Assembly (NCBI GenBank): GCA_023634235.1
Contig: JAMKCF010000006.1
Location: 7,486,172 to 7,550,171, forward strand
Length of the DNA: 64,000 nt
Origin: Pisaster brevispinus
Taxonomy: Eukaryota; Echinodermata; Asteroidea; Forcipulatida; Asteriidae
Direction: 5' to 3'
Both the position numbers and the translations under genes were made by a program. The first letter of the stretch is position 1. Each line of letters starts with the position of its first letter. Below are positions 1 through 11,300 of this stretch, one piece after another. Below the pieces are notes generated by a model. It was not told where the DNA came from and made no database searches. It saw only the letters and a program-made list of their open reading frames with translations.

Positions 1-99
1 TTTGGCCATCACACTTTTCACCCTTGTTTGCCCACCCCCAATTTCCCCCGCCAATGATACAAATGCCAACATGGCATCATTTGTGAAATGTTCTCTAAA

Positions 100-105
100 T
101 TTATT
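100..105 (-). terminator. Candidate polyadenylation signal for MNS1
   Basis: AATAAA on the minus strand, about 20 nt beyond the MNS1 stop codon at 125-127. The 3' UTR would be very short, so a more distal signal outside the window is possible. Confidence 0.35.
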
Positions 106-124
106 TTTTTTGGAACGCGATTTT

Positions 125-3100
125 CTATTCCCATCCTTCGTCTGAGAAGAAGTCTCGTTGTCGCTCAGTGTATTTTCTCTTGAACTCGTCGTCAAACAGC
201 TCCAGGTCTTTTTCATCCCTGATGACGCCCTGTTTTCCCAAGAACATCAAGAAGAAAGACAAGAGTTAGAGGGGTTCATTCTCAACGGATTGATTTGTTT
301 TTCTTTCAGGCGATTGCCAAACACTCCATGGTGTCACCGATCACATGATGGTGTGGTAGGATGGTAGCGGAAGTATAAACAAAAACACGGGGTATGCAAA
401 ATGCAAATGAAAACCTTGTTTTGGCCTTTTGTTGGGCAATCTCCTTGTGTCTTTCCCCAGGTTGACTTCTCATACTTGCATGCTCCCTTCATACACTCAT
501 TTCTCATTTTTCCCCATGATAATAATTCTGCTGTTCTCCATGTTCGTCTAGTTACCCTCCTGTCGTCATCTCTTTTGTACTTAGCTATTCTGTATGTTTC
601 TTGGGCTAGGCCTATGTTTCTTGCTTTCTGTTTCTGTTTTGGTTTTATAGTTCTTTGATTTGCCTTGTATTTTTGGGGTGTGTGTGTTGTGATCGAATAA
701 ACTTCTTGTCACTGAGCATGCTCGGTGGTGTATTGGTAAGAGGAATATGCCTGTGATTTTTTTTCCCGAAGGGGGGAAGGAGTTGAGTATACATTCACAT
801 TAGTTCAATTCTTTCCACTTGATCAGTTTGCTTTAACAATGATACAAGTATACGGTACTTTACCAAAATAAAGGAGAGTCTACAAAGAGGAAACAACATT
901 TTCTTCAATGTCTTTTCTCACACATTTCTTCAGGCCCCCAAGGGCAAGAATGTTGGTCTTTCTTGAAGTTTTATTGATTTCCGAAAGTAATAAACCACAA
1001 GGGTTTCCAAAAAGGGTTTTCCGAAAAGTGAACCACTTTCACGCAACCCAACTGCACTGTATTCGGCCTTAAATGCAAACCAAACTCTTTCAAAACTAGG
1101 TCTTATCTTTCTGAACTTTCAAGTATATGCACAAATGACCACTGGAGTTATTTAAAACCATTTCCACCTAACCAACTCCTAAAATGAACACTGGATTTTT
1201 AAACCTTCTTGCAAAGCTGCAAAATTTACACACTTCCTATACTTGCCCACTCACCTTGGGAAGGTATCCGAGCAGCTTGGAGGCATGCTCCTTGAGTAGT
1301 CTCTGTCTCTCCTCTTCGATGATCTGCTGTCTCAATCGCTCCATCATCTCCTCCTCCTTGCGTATGTCCAGGTCGCGCTGCTTGTCGGCGGCGAACTGGG
1401 CGCGCCGGTCGTCAATTAATCTCTCTACCGCCCGCTTGTGTTCGAGCTGCTTCATGCGGCGCTTCTGGGCGTTCATTTGCTCGATGCGATCGTCTTCAGC
1501 AAACTTTGCAAGCATCTAAAAGAAAAAGCAGTTGTAAGTTTAGGTTCCAAAAGGCGACATGAATGAATGAATACAAAATGAACAAAAATGTAGCAAATTT
1601 TATCACCAGTGACATTTACACCCCCCACCCTGCTTTTTTTTCCCCAATATCTCTACCCTCGGATCTAGAAGGATAATGTCCATGTCCATCTTAATAAAAT
1701 GTGAAAGGAATGATCATCAAATTGTTTTGATGTATGTTTAAGATACACAAAACGGCTATCGCAGAATGCTCTTAAATTCCGTGTCTTTTGTTTTCTGTTC
1801 TAAAGGCACTCCACTACAAGCCTTAGCTCACTAGGATCCTGCCTTTTCAGTATTGTCTTTTGTATTATGCTATATAACCTTCAGGATGGAAATAAATGTA
1901 ATATTGAATTGAGCGAAACATTTTCCAGTCCATCTCAGAAAATAAGGAGAGAAAATACTGACCTGCTTCTTGAACTCTTCCTCCTCTTGCTGCTCTGCCT
2001 GTCTCCTGAGCTCCTTCAGCATCAGCTGCTCCCTGTACGTCTGCTGCAGGTCCAGACGCTGTCGTAGTTCTTTCTCGATCTTAGCCTGCTCTTTCTGTCT
2101 CTCTGCCTCCTCTTGCTCCTCCAGGTACAGCTCCTGTCTGACCCGGGTCATCTCGTCCTCCTGGGCACGCTTGCGGGTGATATCTTCGCTCAGCTAGTGG
2201 AGAAACAAAGTTGTACACAGTTTTATCCAAGTTCCTCGCTGCTCGATGCAAATTAGAAAAACACCCTAACAGGAAGACTAAACAGAGTAGCAGTTTCTCC
2301 CTTGCTAAATGAATTTGGCAAGAACTTTACTAAAAACAAATTGCGATTTACACAAAATGTACATGCCACACAAGAGGACAGTGCTAAACAATGTTAAAGT
2401 GATTTTTATCTGCACAAAAGTCACACACCAACTTTAGGGTCTTTTGGTGTATAAAGAGGTAAAAAAAAAGAAGCTCATCAACAATTCTTTAAATCAGCAA
2501 AATTAGGTGGCCCCTCTTTGTCAGTCTATGAAAGGACCATGTGGAAAAACATGAAGCGTGGTTCCAAATGGGGTGACGTGGCCGAGCGGACAAGCGCACT
2601 GGACTCAAGCTCTGGAGTTTCTGTTCAGCAGAGTGTGGGTTCGAGTCCCAGTCTTGACATTTGTGTTTTTAAGCCAGACACTTGACCATTAATATTGCTT
2701 CGTCCTTCGAGTGGGATGTAAAGCCCTTGGTCCAGTGTGTTGTTGTGTATAGCACAAAGAACCCAGTGATGCTTATCGCTAGGAGAAGCGGTTCGCCCTG
2801 GTGTTTCTGGCATTGACTGCTAAATGCGCCACAGCACCTTGCTAACACTTATAAGGTGTTGCATAAATGGGTCTCTAAATTCATAAACTTCAAAAACCTG
2901 TCAGAAAATAAACGATAAGCGCTTTGAGACGCCCGTAGATAAAGCGCTATTATAAAAACCAGTTACTATTAATCTTCTTATTAAAATGAGCCTGCTACTT
3001 ACATTCTTCTGGACGGCAGCCATCGCCTCCTCCTGGGCTCTCTTATTCTCCATCCTCTCCTCTTCTCTCATCTGCTGCATTGAAGCAAACTTCAAAATCT

Positions 3101-6100
3101 GCATGTTCTCCTCCTCGAGGCGGCCCTTCTCCTTGTTCTTCCAATCTTCTCTTGCCAGCTTGAACTCGTCGATGTAGCGCTTGGTGGCGTGCTGCTTCAT
3201 CAGGTAGATCTCACGCTCTCTGTCAGATTACACGGGATACTTCATCAATTTTGTTTGTCATTTAAAACTTTTGTCAGTGCAAAAATAGCATTTTAATTAA
3301 ATTCGAGCTTGAAGCTGCAAAAAAAAAATTGGTAGTTTCTAACTGTACACACAAAACATTAGGCCTAGAGCTCCAACGTTTTTGTACTGACAAGACAACT
3401 TTTCCTTTGCACACTTCTTTTTCACTGACAGAAAAAGCTTTGTGATATAATAATGCTTCAATACATCATTATTTCCACTTCAAGATATATAGCCCAATTT
3501 CATGACTCTGCTTACCACTGAATTCTGGGTTTTCGATCACCGTTTTTCGCTTACAGAGCAAGGGACAAATTTCTGCTCTAGCTGTTTAAGCAAAGAAAGT
3601 AATGTGGACAATGCACAGGCACAAACAAAAATTCTCTGCTAACCAGTGAAATAAGCTTGACATAAGCACGAAAAATGCCTGCTTCTGCACCACCGCGACT
3701 ACCAAGAGTGGATTGTTTTTGAAGAGAGCAGAACCATGAAATAGGGCCTTGATTGTATGGTGATGTTGGACATCACTTTCAGATTTCTATAGAGTTGCTA
3801 TTTATGCATTTTTGCCAACAGTGCTCCTGTAAGTTTATACTTCACCAGCTTACAGAAAACCTCCAATTGGATTTGTACGACAGGTCTTGCACAAGTTCAA
3901 AGCATTATAAACACACCCTCAAAAAAGCAAACGTAGCACCAAGACCATATTCATAAAGTTAAACGTAACTCTTAGTCTCCTTGCCTGAATAAACCCGAAT
4001 AGTAACTGAATCTAAGAGGTTTTTAGAATGGCAAACCACGAGTGGAGCCTTACCTCTCGTCCTCCTCATGAATCTTACGGACGATCTCATCGATCATGAG
4101 TTTCTCCTTGAGGAACTCCTCGTAGTCCTCCTGTCTCTTCTTCTCTTGCTCCTCAAGCTGCTTCTCCAGCTCCTGGTGGTAGCGAACCTTCTCGTGGTAC
4201 TGCTCTTCCATCTTGCGGTTTTCCTCTTCCTCCGCTCGTTGGGACTCCTGCTTCATCATCTGGGAAATCTCTGCATCCCTTGCCTGTGAAAGGAGAAAAA
4301 AAAAATGTAACCATTGTAGACAAGAAGATAAAAAGTACATGAATCTCCACCTTTTTCTTTGTGAGACTTTATGAAAACTGCAATTTAACCACTTCATTTA
4401 GGATGACAACGATGTGTTAAGATGCACAATTTCTCTGGACTAGCCTAGGGCAGGCGTTTTTTGTAAGCGTCCGAAGCAATCTCGGAGCGTCTTCAACTTT
4501 TCCAGTCAATTTGATGGCTGACGAGTATACATCCAACCAGGGTTGTCACTAGCCCAAATTGAGTGCCGGTCGGTAATTTTTTTCCAAAGATGCATTGCGG
4601 TATATTTTTCGCAAAATTTTGGGTCGCCCGCAAGTTTTTTCACTCGCCCGTATGCATTGATGCACACAATTTTCGAAGCATAAAAAAACAAAACAAAAAA
4701 AACCCACACACACACGGAAATTAGCGTTTGCGTGCGTGGACTACAGGCGGGCGAGCGAACGTTGTGGGCCTGTGGATACTCACTACCATTACCATGTGGT
4801 TTATGTGCGTGCGTGTTTTACCTATGAACGATCGTGATCGCGATCGCGATTGCAGCCACATTAAACTCGACTCGACACAATTAATAGTTGCTCTATCCCT
4901 AGTCGCTTAGGCCTAGATCAGTGAGTATATTTGTCAGAAATTGTCAGGAATGGATACTAAAACGAAACCTGATGTATTTTGTCATAAATACAAAAATTTA
5001 CTGTTGGCTTCTGATGACAAAATAATGAAATATTCAGCATTTTCGGTCGAATTTAGTGCCGGTCGGTAAAGCTCCTAGCAAGGCAAAGTCCCGGTCGGGT
5101 ATCTCTGAGTGCCGGCAGGCCCGACCGGCACCGACCGGCGTAGTGACAACGCTGCATCCAACCCGGACATTCCCTTGTGCAGCAAGCACAGGCATGCTCA
5201 TTCCACGCTTCTCTTCTTTTCATACATTCAAAGAGGGACAGAAGGTACTGGAAATCATGTTCGTAATGTCCCTTTTCCCAGGGGTTAATGTGTAATCCCC
5301 AATTCCAGATCTTTGTCCTTTTCGTACAAAAATGAGCCATACAAGACTGGACAGGCTTCCACCATTGTTTATCATTGTATTCGGCTCAATGGGAGGTAAG
5401 TCTGAGCATTCCGAGGTTCCAGCATACCATTGGCAGATTATTGACCGTGGCTTACAGCGAAGGTTCTGCAATTCACAGTTAGTGCATATATTCATATTTC
5501 CCACAACCACACAACAGGGTTTCCACCTACCGTTTTCTCATACTTGACGGCCTCCTTCTCAGCAATCTGCGCAGCCCGTTCACGGTTCATGTACCCGGCC
5601 TTAAGTTTGGCTTCCAGCTCTCGGATCTCAACGCAGTTCTCCCGGATCTGTTGGCGCATCTGGCGATCTCGCTGCTCCTCCAGTTTGAATTGCTCCATCG
5701 CTCTGGCTAGGCGCTCTTCTTGTTCCATCTGGGCCTCCTTCTGCATTCTCATCTCCTGGGTCTGAATCGAAACGGAAGAAACATCATTGGTTATAAATCG
5801 TCTGCAAAGACTATTAAACTGAAAGTTCACGTTGGGTTTTTCAGTACACATAATCGTCCGAGTTTTTTTGGTAAGTTTCATCTGTAAGGAAACAGTAGGT
5901 TTTTCCACGGACAAAAAACCAGCTCTCTATTAGAAAGACTGATTAACATCCTAACACTATGAATGATGAACAGTACACATTTCAACATACAGTTTGTGAC
6001 CTTAATGCTATTTTTGATTCTGGAATTTCATCTTTGAGAGGGCAAGGCCATTTTCAGTTTGCAAAGGGCACTTCCATTAGAAAATCTTACAGTCTATGGA

Positions 6101-7854
6101 AACTTTTGAAGGGGCACCAAGGCCAAGACTAGGGGCAACAGAGGCCATGGCCCAAGTGGCCTCCATGTAATTCCAGGCCTGCTGTATTTCTGGGAAAAAG
6201 TAGAGAGCTGCAGCAGGTTTTGCATTCACCCTTGACGAGTTTCCTGATTGGAATAAACTGACCCTCAAAGGAAAGAGGCACCCTCTCTTCCAAATTGGAA
6301 AATAATGTCATACATAGCTTAGGAGACAACTACTCCTGTTTAATTTTTTTTACAGTTAGGTGAACCCCTGGGATTTGTAAACAAAGGCATTGGGGTCAAG
6401 TGTTAGGCATGGAATTTTGTCTTTTGAGAGGAAGGCCCATTTGCATTTTGCAAAGGGCACTTCCATTGCAAAATCTTAAAGTCCATGGAAAACTTTTGAA
6501 GGGGCACCAGTGCCAAGACCAGGGAAACCGAGCCCATGACCTCAGGTTAACTCCAGGCCTGAAGGATTCAAACTGCTAAACGGGCTGAACAAAGTTTCTC
6601 AGTGAAATTTTCCCAGTTTTTGCGTTGATATGAGGATGGACTATATAAAAAAGAAAATATTTGATTAACAAATTCATTAGTTTATAACTTATTAGTGATT
6701 TTGTGGGTTCAGCTACACAGCTAGGCGTCCAATGGGTAGGATTAAGCCCAATTCAAAGTCATACTTCATGTGGAAGTGAAGTGAAATTTTGGTGACGCAA
6801 TAACCGGTACGTGCTGTTTTTCCAACTAATTGTGACGCAAGAAAATTTGCTTTGCATTTGCTTTTGGGTGGAGTATCAACTTCAGCACAGTTTATACCTT
6901 CGTAGTTAAGTGCAACATTTCAAGCTCTTTTTGTTGTTTCTGATGTTCACGTATGTATCTCTTCGTTTCCACTCGGTCTTCGCTGGCCATATTTGCCTCA
7001 AAGAGTTTCTCCTTGTGTAAACGTTTGACATGATCTTCACGGACGTCTTCTTTGCGTCTGTTCTCTATCATCTGTCGCTCCTGTTGAGCATGGGTCAGGT
7101 TGCGCCGTACCATTGCCTGTGAAGTGACCACAATTTGATGAGTTGAAACTAAGTTAATAAAGTATTAATATTAGTTCTAATATTTACAATAACTAAGTTG
7201 TAATAAGTAAAAGAACACAAGAACGATGGAAAAGAATGAGGAAAATCCCCAGGGAAAGATTGTAAAATTTTTACAAATTAATTTTTAATATTGTTTGTTT
7301 TATCTTTCACTTTCAGTATGTTCGGTATTCTTAGATCTTTTTGACCAGGGAGGCTTGTGTTGTGTACTGGAGTGCTATATATTAATTAGTAGTCCAAATC
7401 TTTGAACTATTTGAGGTTCAGTCCGCTGTCTTCTCCACGAAAGCAGAGTTAAGAGACGATAGCGAAATGAACCTCTGACTCTGAGTAATACCATTACCCA
7501 ACATAGTCGACATCAGCTCCAGGGCAGGGGTAGGGCTAAGGCTTGGATTTTTTTGAACTTGGAAGACATGATGTGACATGACATAATGATAGTGTACATA
7601 TTTTAGTTTTAGAAGACAGGTTCTTTTTTTTCTTCTTTTTTTTTACTTTTGTACTTCCCTGGACTTCTCCTGGTCAAGATGTTTTTATTGTCCGAAGATT
7701 CAAAATAAAATAAGTCAATAAAAAAACAGTTTAAATTTATCAATATCATCAGACATGGTGGTTTTTCAATGAAATTTTTTATCACCCAACATTTCGCCAA
7801 CAAACAACAGATCTGAGACCACACAAAAATTGTGAGTATAATCGCACTTACCAT
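125..7854 (-). CDS. MNS1: MNS1 homologue, axonemal coiled-coil protein (complete, 8 coding exons)
   Basis: Homologue of meiosis-specific nuclear structural protein 1, known in vertebrates as a coiled-coil protein inside the doublet microtubules of motile cilia and sperm tails. Coding exons in transcript order are 7852-7854, 6898-7116, 5531-5761, 4054-4283, 3003-3219, 1963-2193, 1255-1515 and 125-229. All have AG/GT borders and matching phases and join to 498 residues; the human protein is about 495. Almost the whole chain is charged Glu/Arg/Lys/Gln helix of the trichohyalin-plectin type. Recognisable stretches are 'NRERAAQIAEKEAVKYE', 'KEKLMIDEIVRKIHEEDE', 'MLAKFAEDDRIEQMNAQK' and 'LLGYLPKGVI', which sit in the same order as in vertebrate MNS1. 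The first coding exon carries only the initiator ATG, followed directly by GTAAGT; a second ATG is codon 3. Introns hold a SINE, a hAT-type element, a MITE and an imperfect duplication. Family and exon chain look secure; the start is slightly less certain. Confidence 0.93.
2573..2986 (+). mobile_element. SINE with tRNA-Leu(CAA)-like head
   Basis: The 5' part reads as a tRNA-Leu-like sequence: box A 'GTGGCCGAGCGG', anticodon-loop-like ACTCAAG, and box B 'GGTTCGAGTCC'. It is followed by a roughly 300-bp body and a tail containing 'AAAGCGCTATTATAAAAACC' and TTA-rich sequence. The same body and tail recur at 59130-59763, which shows a dispersed element rather than a tRNA gene. It lies in an MNS1 intron and its tail ends roughly 15 bp from the splice donor of exon 3003-3219. 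Confidence 0.8.
3491..3749. mobile_element. MITE, 'GGGCCNAATTTCAT' family, long variant
   Basis: Terminal inverted repeats read 'AGCCCAATTTCATGACTCTG' on the left and 'CATGAAATAGGGCCT' on the right. The interior is rich in TGCTTA/TAAGCA words. It shares internal sequence ('ACAAAAATTCTCTGCTAACC') with the copy at 57890-58092. No coding capacity. MNS1 intron. Confidence 0.65.
4538..5154. mobile_element. hAT-type non-autonomous element (617 bp, 8-bp TSD)
   Basis: Flanked by the identical 8-bp direct repeat CATCCAAC at 4530-4537 and 5155-5162. The ends are inverted: 'CAGGGTTGTCACTA' on the left and 'TAGTGACAACGCTG' on the right. An 8-bp target duplication with CAGGG/CAGCG-type ends is the classical hAT signature. 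Inside are repeated GCCGGTCGG words near both ends. No transposase reading frame is present, so mobilisation in trans is inferred. MNS1 intron. Confidence 0.8.
6015..6180. repeat. Duplicated intronic segment, copy 1
   Basis: Shares an imperfect long match with 6400-6560, including 'GCAAAGGGCACTTCCATT' and 'CTTTTGAAGGGGCACCA'. Related fragments occur near 53720-53930 and 54385-54440 in DNAH6 introns, so this is a dispersed low-copy repeat and not only a local duplication. Confidence 0.6.
6400..6560. repeat. Duplicated intronic segment, copy 2
   Basis: Second copy of the segment at 6015-6180, about 385 bp downstream, diverged by scattered substitutions and small indels. MNS1 intron between exons 5531-5761 and 6898-7116. 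Confidence 0.6.
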
Positions 7855-8322
7855 GGCTGTCAATTTATGTATTGAATATTACTCAAAATGTGTACGTCTG
7901 CTCTTCAACGAAGAGTTTAAGGGTTCAAATTGCTGTCACTTCAGTCACTTTAGAATGGATGGACACACTTCGTCTCCCTGTAATTAATTCACACCACCAC
8001 ACCGTGCATACCCACACAAAAATCATTCGAAAGGCGGTTTTTGCATACGTTGTTATGAAAGTAACCAAGAGAACATCGAATTCACGCAATATCTCGCGAG
8101 AAAATAATAAACCTTGTTATCTAGGTGTAATGCTGTTTACAAAGTATTTTTTAAATTCAATAAGTTTTTAATCATTTTATAAAAAGTTTGTAAATTTTTT
8201 AGTCAATATAGTTTATTTTCTTTGTTTTAATTTTAAGAAATTGTAATATTCTAGTCATAAATTAGAAATAAATAGCTACTAATATCGAAAGTGGATACTT
8301 TACCAATTTCTCAAAAATCATC
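7855..8322. promoter_or_regulatory. Shared head-to-head promoter region of MNS1 and PSMB4
   Basis: The initiator codons of the minus-strand MNS1 and plus-strand PSMB4 are separated by only 468 bp, so both 5' UTRs and core promoters must lie here. The interval is AT-rich with no obvious TATA box in a fixed position on either side. It has one short GC-rich patch, 'ATCTCGCGAGAAAAT', around 8090-8104, containing the palindrome TCTCGCGAGA. That motif is a known core element of many TATA-less bidirectional vertebrate promoters; its use here is inference. Confidence 0.6.
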
Positions 8323-11300
8323 ATGGCGTCTTGCAGCAACTTCGTCCCAGAAAGTCTTTGGCAGAATGGACCCCGGCCAGGAGCCTTTTACAGTCTTCCT
8401 GGGAATAAGTCGTCATCATCTTATGAACCAGCAAAACACACTTTGTAAGTATGGACTACTGTATTGTTTGGGAGATTCTTACATTATTAATTAATTGAAA
8501 AACTGACTTTCATGACTATGTGAGAGAATGTTTCGTTTTAAGGGCAAGATTGATTAACCGCGCAAATTTTAAATGTGTGCTTCATCCGTATGCTGATGCG
8601 CGCATTTTCCGATTGTGCGCGTCCTACTTGAGTAATGCGCGCCTAATGATCAACATCTGCGCGGAAAATGCTCTACTCCTGCGCATTTTTTAAATTTAAC
8701 AGACCAAAAACCCCCAAAACAATAATCAATTAAATCATTAAAATTTACAACATAAAACTATGTTCTAATCTTAATCTTAGCTTAGTTAGCACCGGGGTTT
8801 TTAAGCTGCCAGGATGTAGCTGTGATAGCACGACCAAATGAATTACAGCCGGTCTTCAGCTCAGAGCCACGGCACGGCTTCCACCGACTGCAAAAAATAA
8901 TGCAATTTTGCAAGCACTTAGCCCCACTTGTGTGGCCAAGGGACAGGAAACCTGAATCCTTGGCCACACGTCGTCACCCATATTTTCGTCAGCCCACCGA
9001 TTAAAAAATAGAGGCGCATTCCCTACGGGCGGGTCGGCGGTTTAAACCACCTCAATGTGTTCACCTACCTCTTAGCTTGACCTGGGTGTTTTGGGTGATT
9101 ACATAAATAACAATTTCAAAAGATATTTCAATTCAAAATTTTCAACTTTATCCGAATTAGATTTTCGCGACATGTACTGAGCGCGGCCATTTTGGATTGA
9201 TTCTAATCGTGCCAATCAATTCATGACGTCACCGGCCGGCCGGGTTGTGGGCGGAGCGAAGATGCGCACATTGCAATGGTTGCTTTATGTATCCGCTCCG
9301 CCCACAACCCGGCCGGCCGGTGACGTCATGAATTGATTGGCACGATTAGAATCAATCCAAAATGGCCGCGCTCAGTACATGTCGCGAAAATCTAATTCGG
9401 ATAAAGTTGAAAATTTTGAATTGAAATATCTTTTGAAATTGTTATTTATGTACTCACCCAAAACACCCAGGTCAAGCTAAGAGGTAGGTGAACACATTGA
9501 GGTGGTTTAAACCGCCGACCCGCCCGTAGGGAATGCGCCTCTATTTTTTAATCGGTGGGCTGACGAAAATATGGGTGACGACGTGTGGCCAAGGATTCAG
9601 GTTTCCTGTCCCTTGGCCACACAAGTGGGGCTAGCAAGCACTATGACTAAGCAGTGCTCCCCACATCACACCAGGCAAAATAAATTGAAATAAATTGCAT
9701 TGACCACTGGCGCCTTACCCACGAACAAAGATTATAAAAAAGAGAGACTGCCAACATTAGGGCTAGAGTAGAAATCTCAGTTGGTAGAGCGGTGGCACGT
9801 TCAACTTCAGGTTCAAATCTTGCTCCAGGCAATTTGTCTTTGTTCAACCCAAAGTTAATTTTATCCAGTCAATTTTCCTTGTGAATGACTTGACGAATTG
9901 ATTATTAAAAAAAACCAATGTTATTTTGTAATACATTTAAAAAATGTATTGTGTGCGACGGAGAGTGAACTGAAACTTAGTTCAGAGGGGGAAAAACAAA
10001 GGAAAAATTTCCGCATTCAGCCACCAGCTTTTTGACGTTTTTAAAAAGTTTTTTTCAATTTTTTTTTCTCCAGTTCATACCTGAGGATGTGTTCTATCGA
10101 TTCGGTGAATCTTGAAAACGTAAAAAAAATGGTTTTCATAGGGGATCGGTTTAAAAACTAGGGATATTTGGTTAAATCCTCAAATTTGGGCGAAAAAAAA
10201 CCCCTGCTTTTTCCCACACTGTCTTCTTCTCTCCTGTCTCCGCACTCACCCAGTCTCCATATTGTCCCTCCATGTTTCTACCTGTATCTTATCTACTGGA
10301 AGGAATGAACGTTAGCAAGCAATCAGATAATGCAATGTACTTACGGAGATTCGAACCTGTAACAAGAGAGAGAACAAATTATTAAGAGAGCATAGCCTGT
10401 ACCACACGGCTATGAGGCATTGACACCAGAACGGTTTGTTTGTCGTACATGTTTCTCCCAATACCTGGTTCATCAAAGGTCATAATGAATATGTAATTTT
10501 TATGAATATTAAAATAAGCTGGGTTTGCCTCCAATGGCTTGCATAAACTGAATATTCATAACTTTGTTTTGGATTATTCCATTAGTACAAGCCCTAGGTA
10601 AGTTCAACGCGTGCTTTGTGGGTTGTTCTAATTTCCCTCCTAAATATCATCTTCGATTATTACCCATTCCACAAATCAAAAAGTCCTAGCGAATTGTCCA
10701 ATGCGCATGAACGATGACCGACTGATTGGAGTATTGCACAACTTACACAGACACACACACAGCAGGAAAACGAAACAACATGGCGTTTGTTTTCATCTCA
10801 CTGCAAGACGAAGCCTTGCGATTTTGGGACACCGTTTTAAGCCTTTAGAATTGTTAAATTCTGCCTGTTTTCTGGCTGTACATGTTTGGTAAACCCTCCT
10901 TGATAGGTAAGAATATAATTTAGTGAAAAAAAACCAGAACTTAGGGAGATAAATTGGTGGCGGGCAGCGGAAAGTTTGCCAAAACAAACATTGTGCGTCC
11001 GATTTGCCCTTCTTTGGAGAACTTAATAATTAAAGTGCACTTGAGCCAATGCATATAAATTATATGCAACTCACTACAAACATATATCAGCCTTTGGCAT
11101 TTCTAAATTCTCTGTCCATGCTTGTCTGGTTTCACCTCATTACAGCATATAAATCACCCATGCATGCATACATTTTGCAACCTCCAGGTTGCTTCATTTG
11201 TATTTAAAAAAAAATACTTATTTTCAATTTCATTTCATAGTTCTGAAAGTACAGTACACGTGTATATTCCTTGTGATTTTATTGAATGCGTGTGCCCGGG

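Noticed and set aside
2573..2660. Functional tRNA-Leu gene
   Set aside because: Boxes A and B are good, but the sequence continues into a body and tail shared with another dispersed copy, so it is a SINE head.
10347..10425. tRNA-like sequence on the minus strand
   Set aside because: Has box A-like CATAGCCGTGTGGT and box B-like GGTTCGAATCTC, but the arm between them does not fold and no SINE body was recognised; too weak to call.
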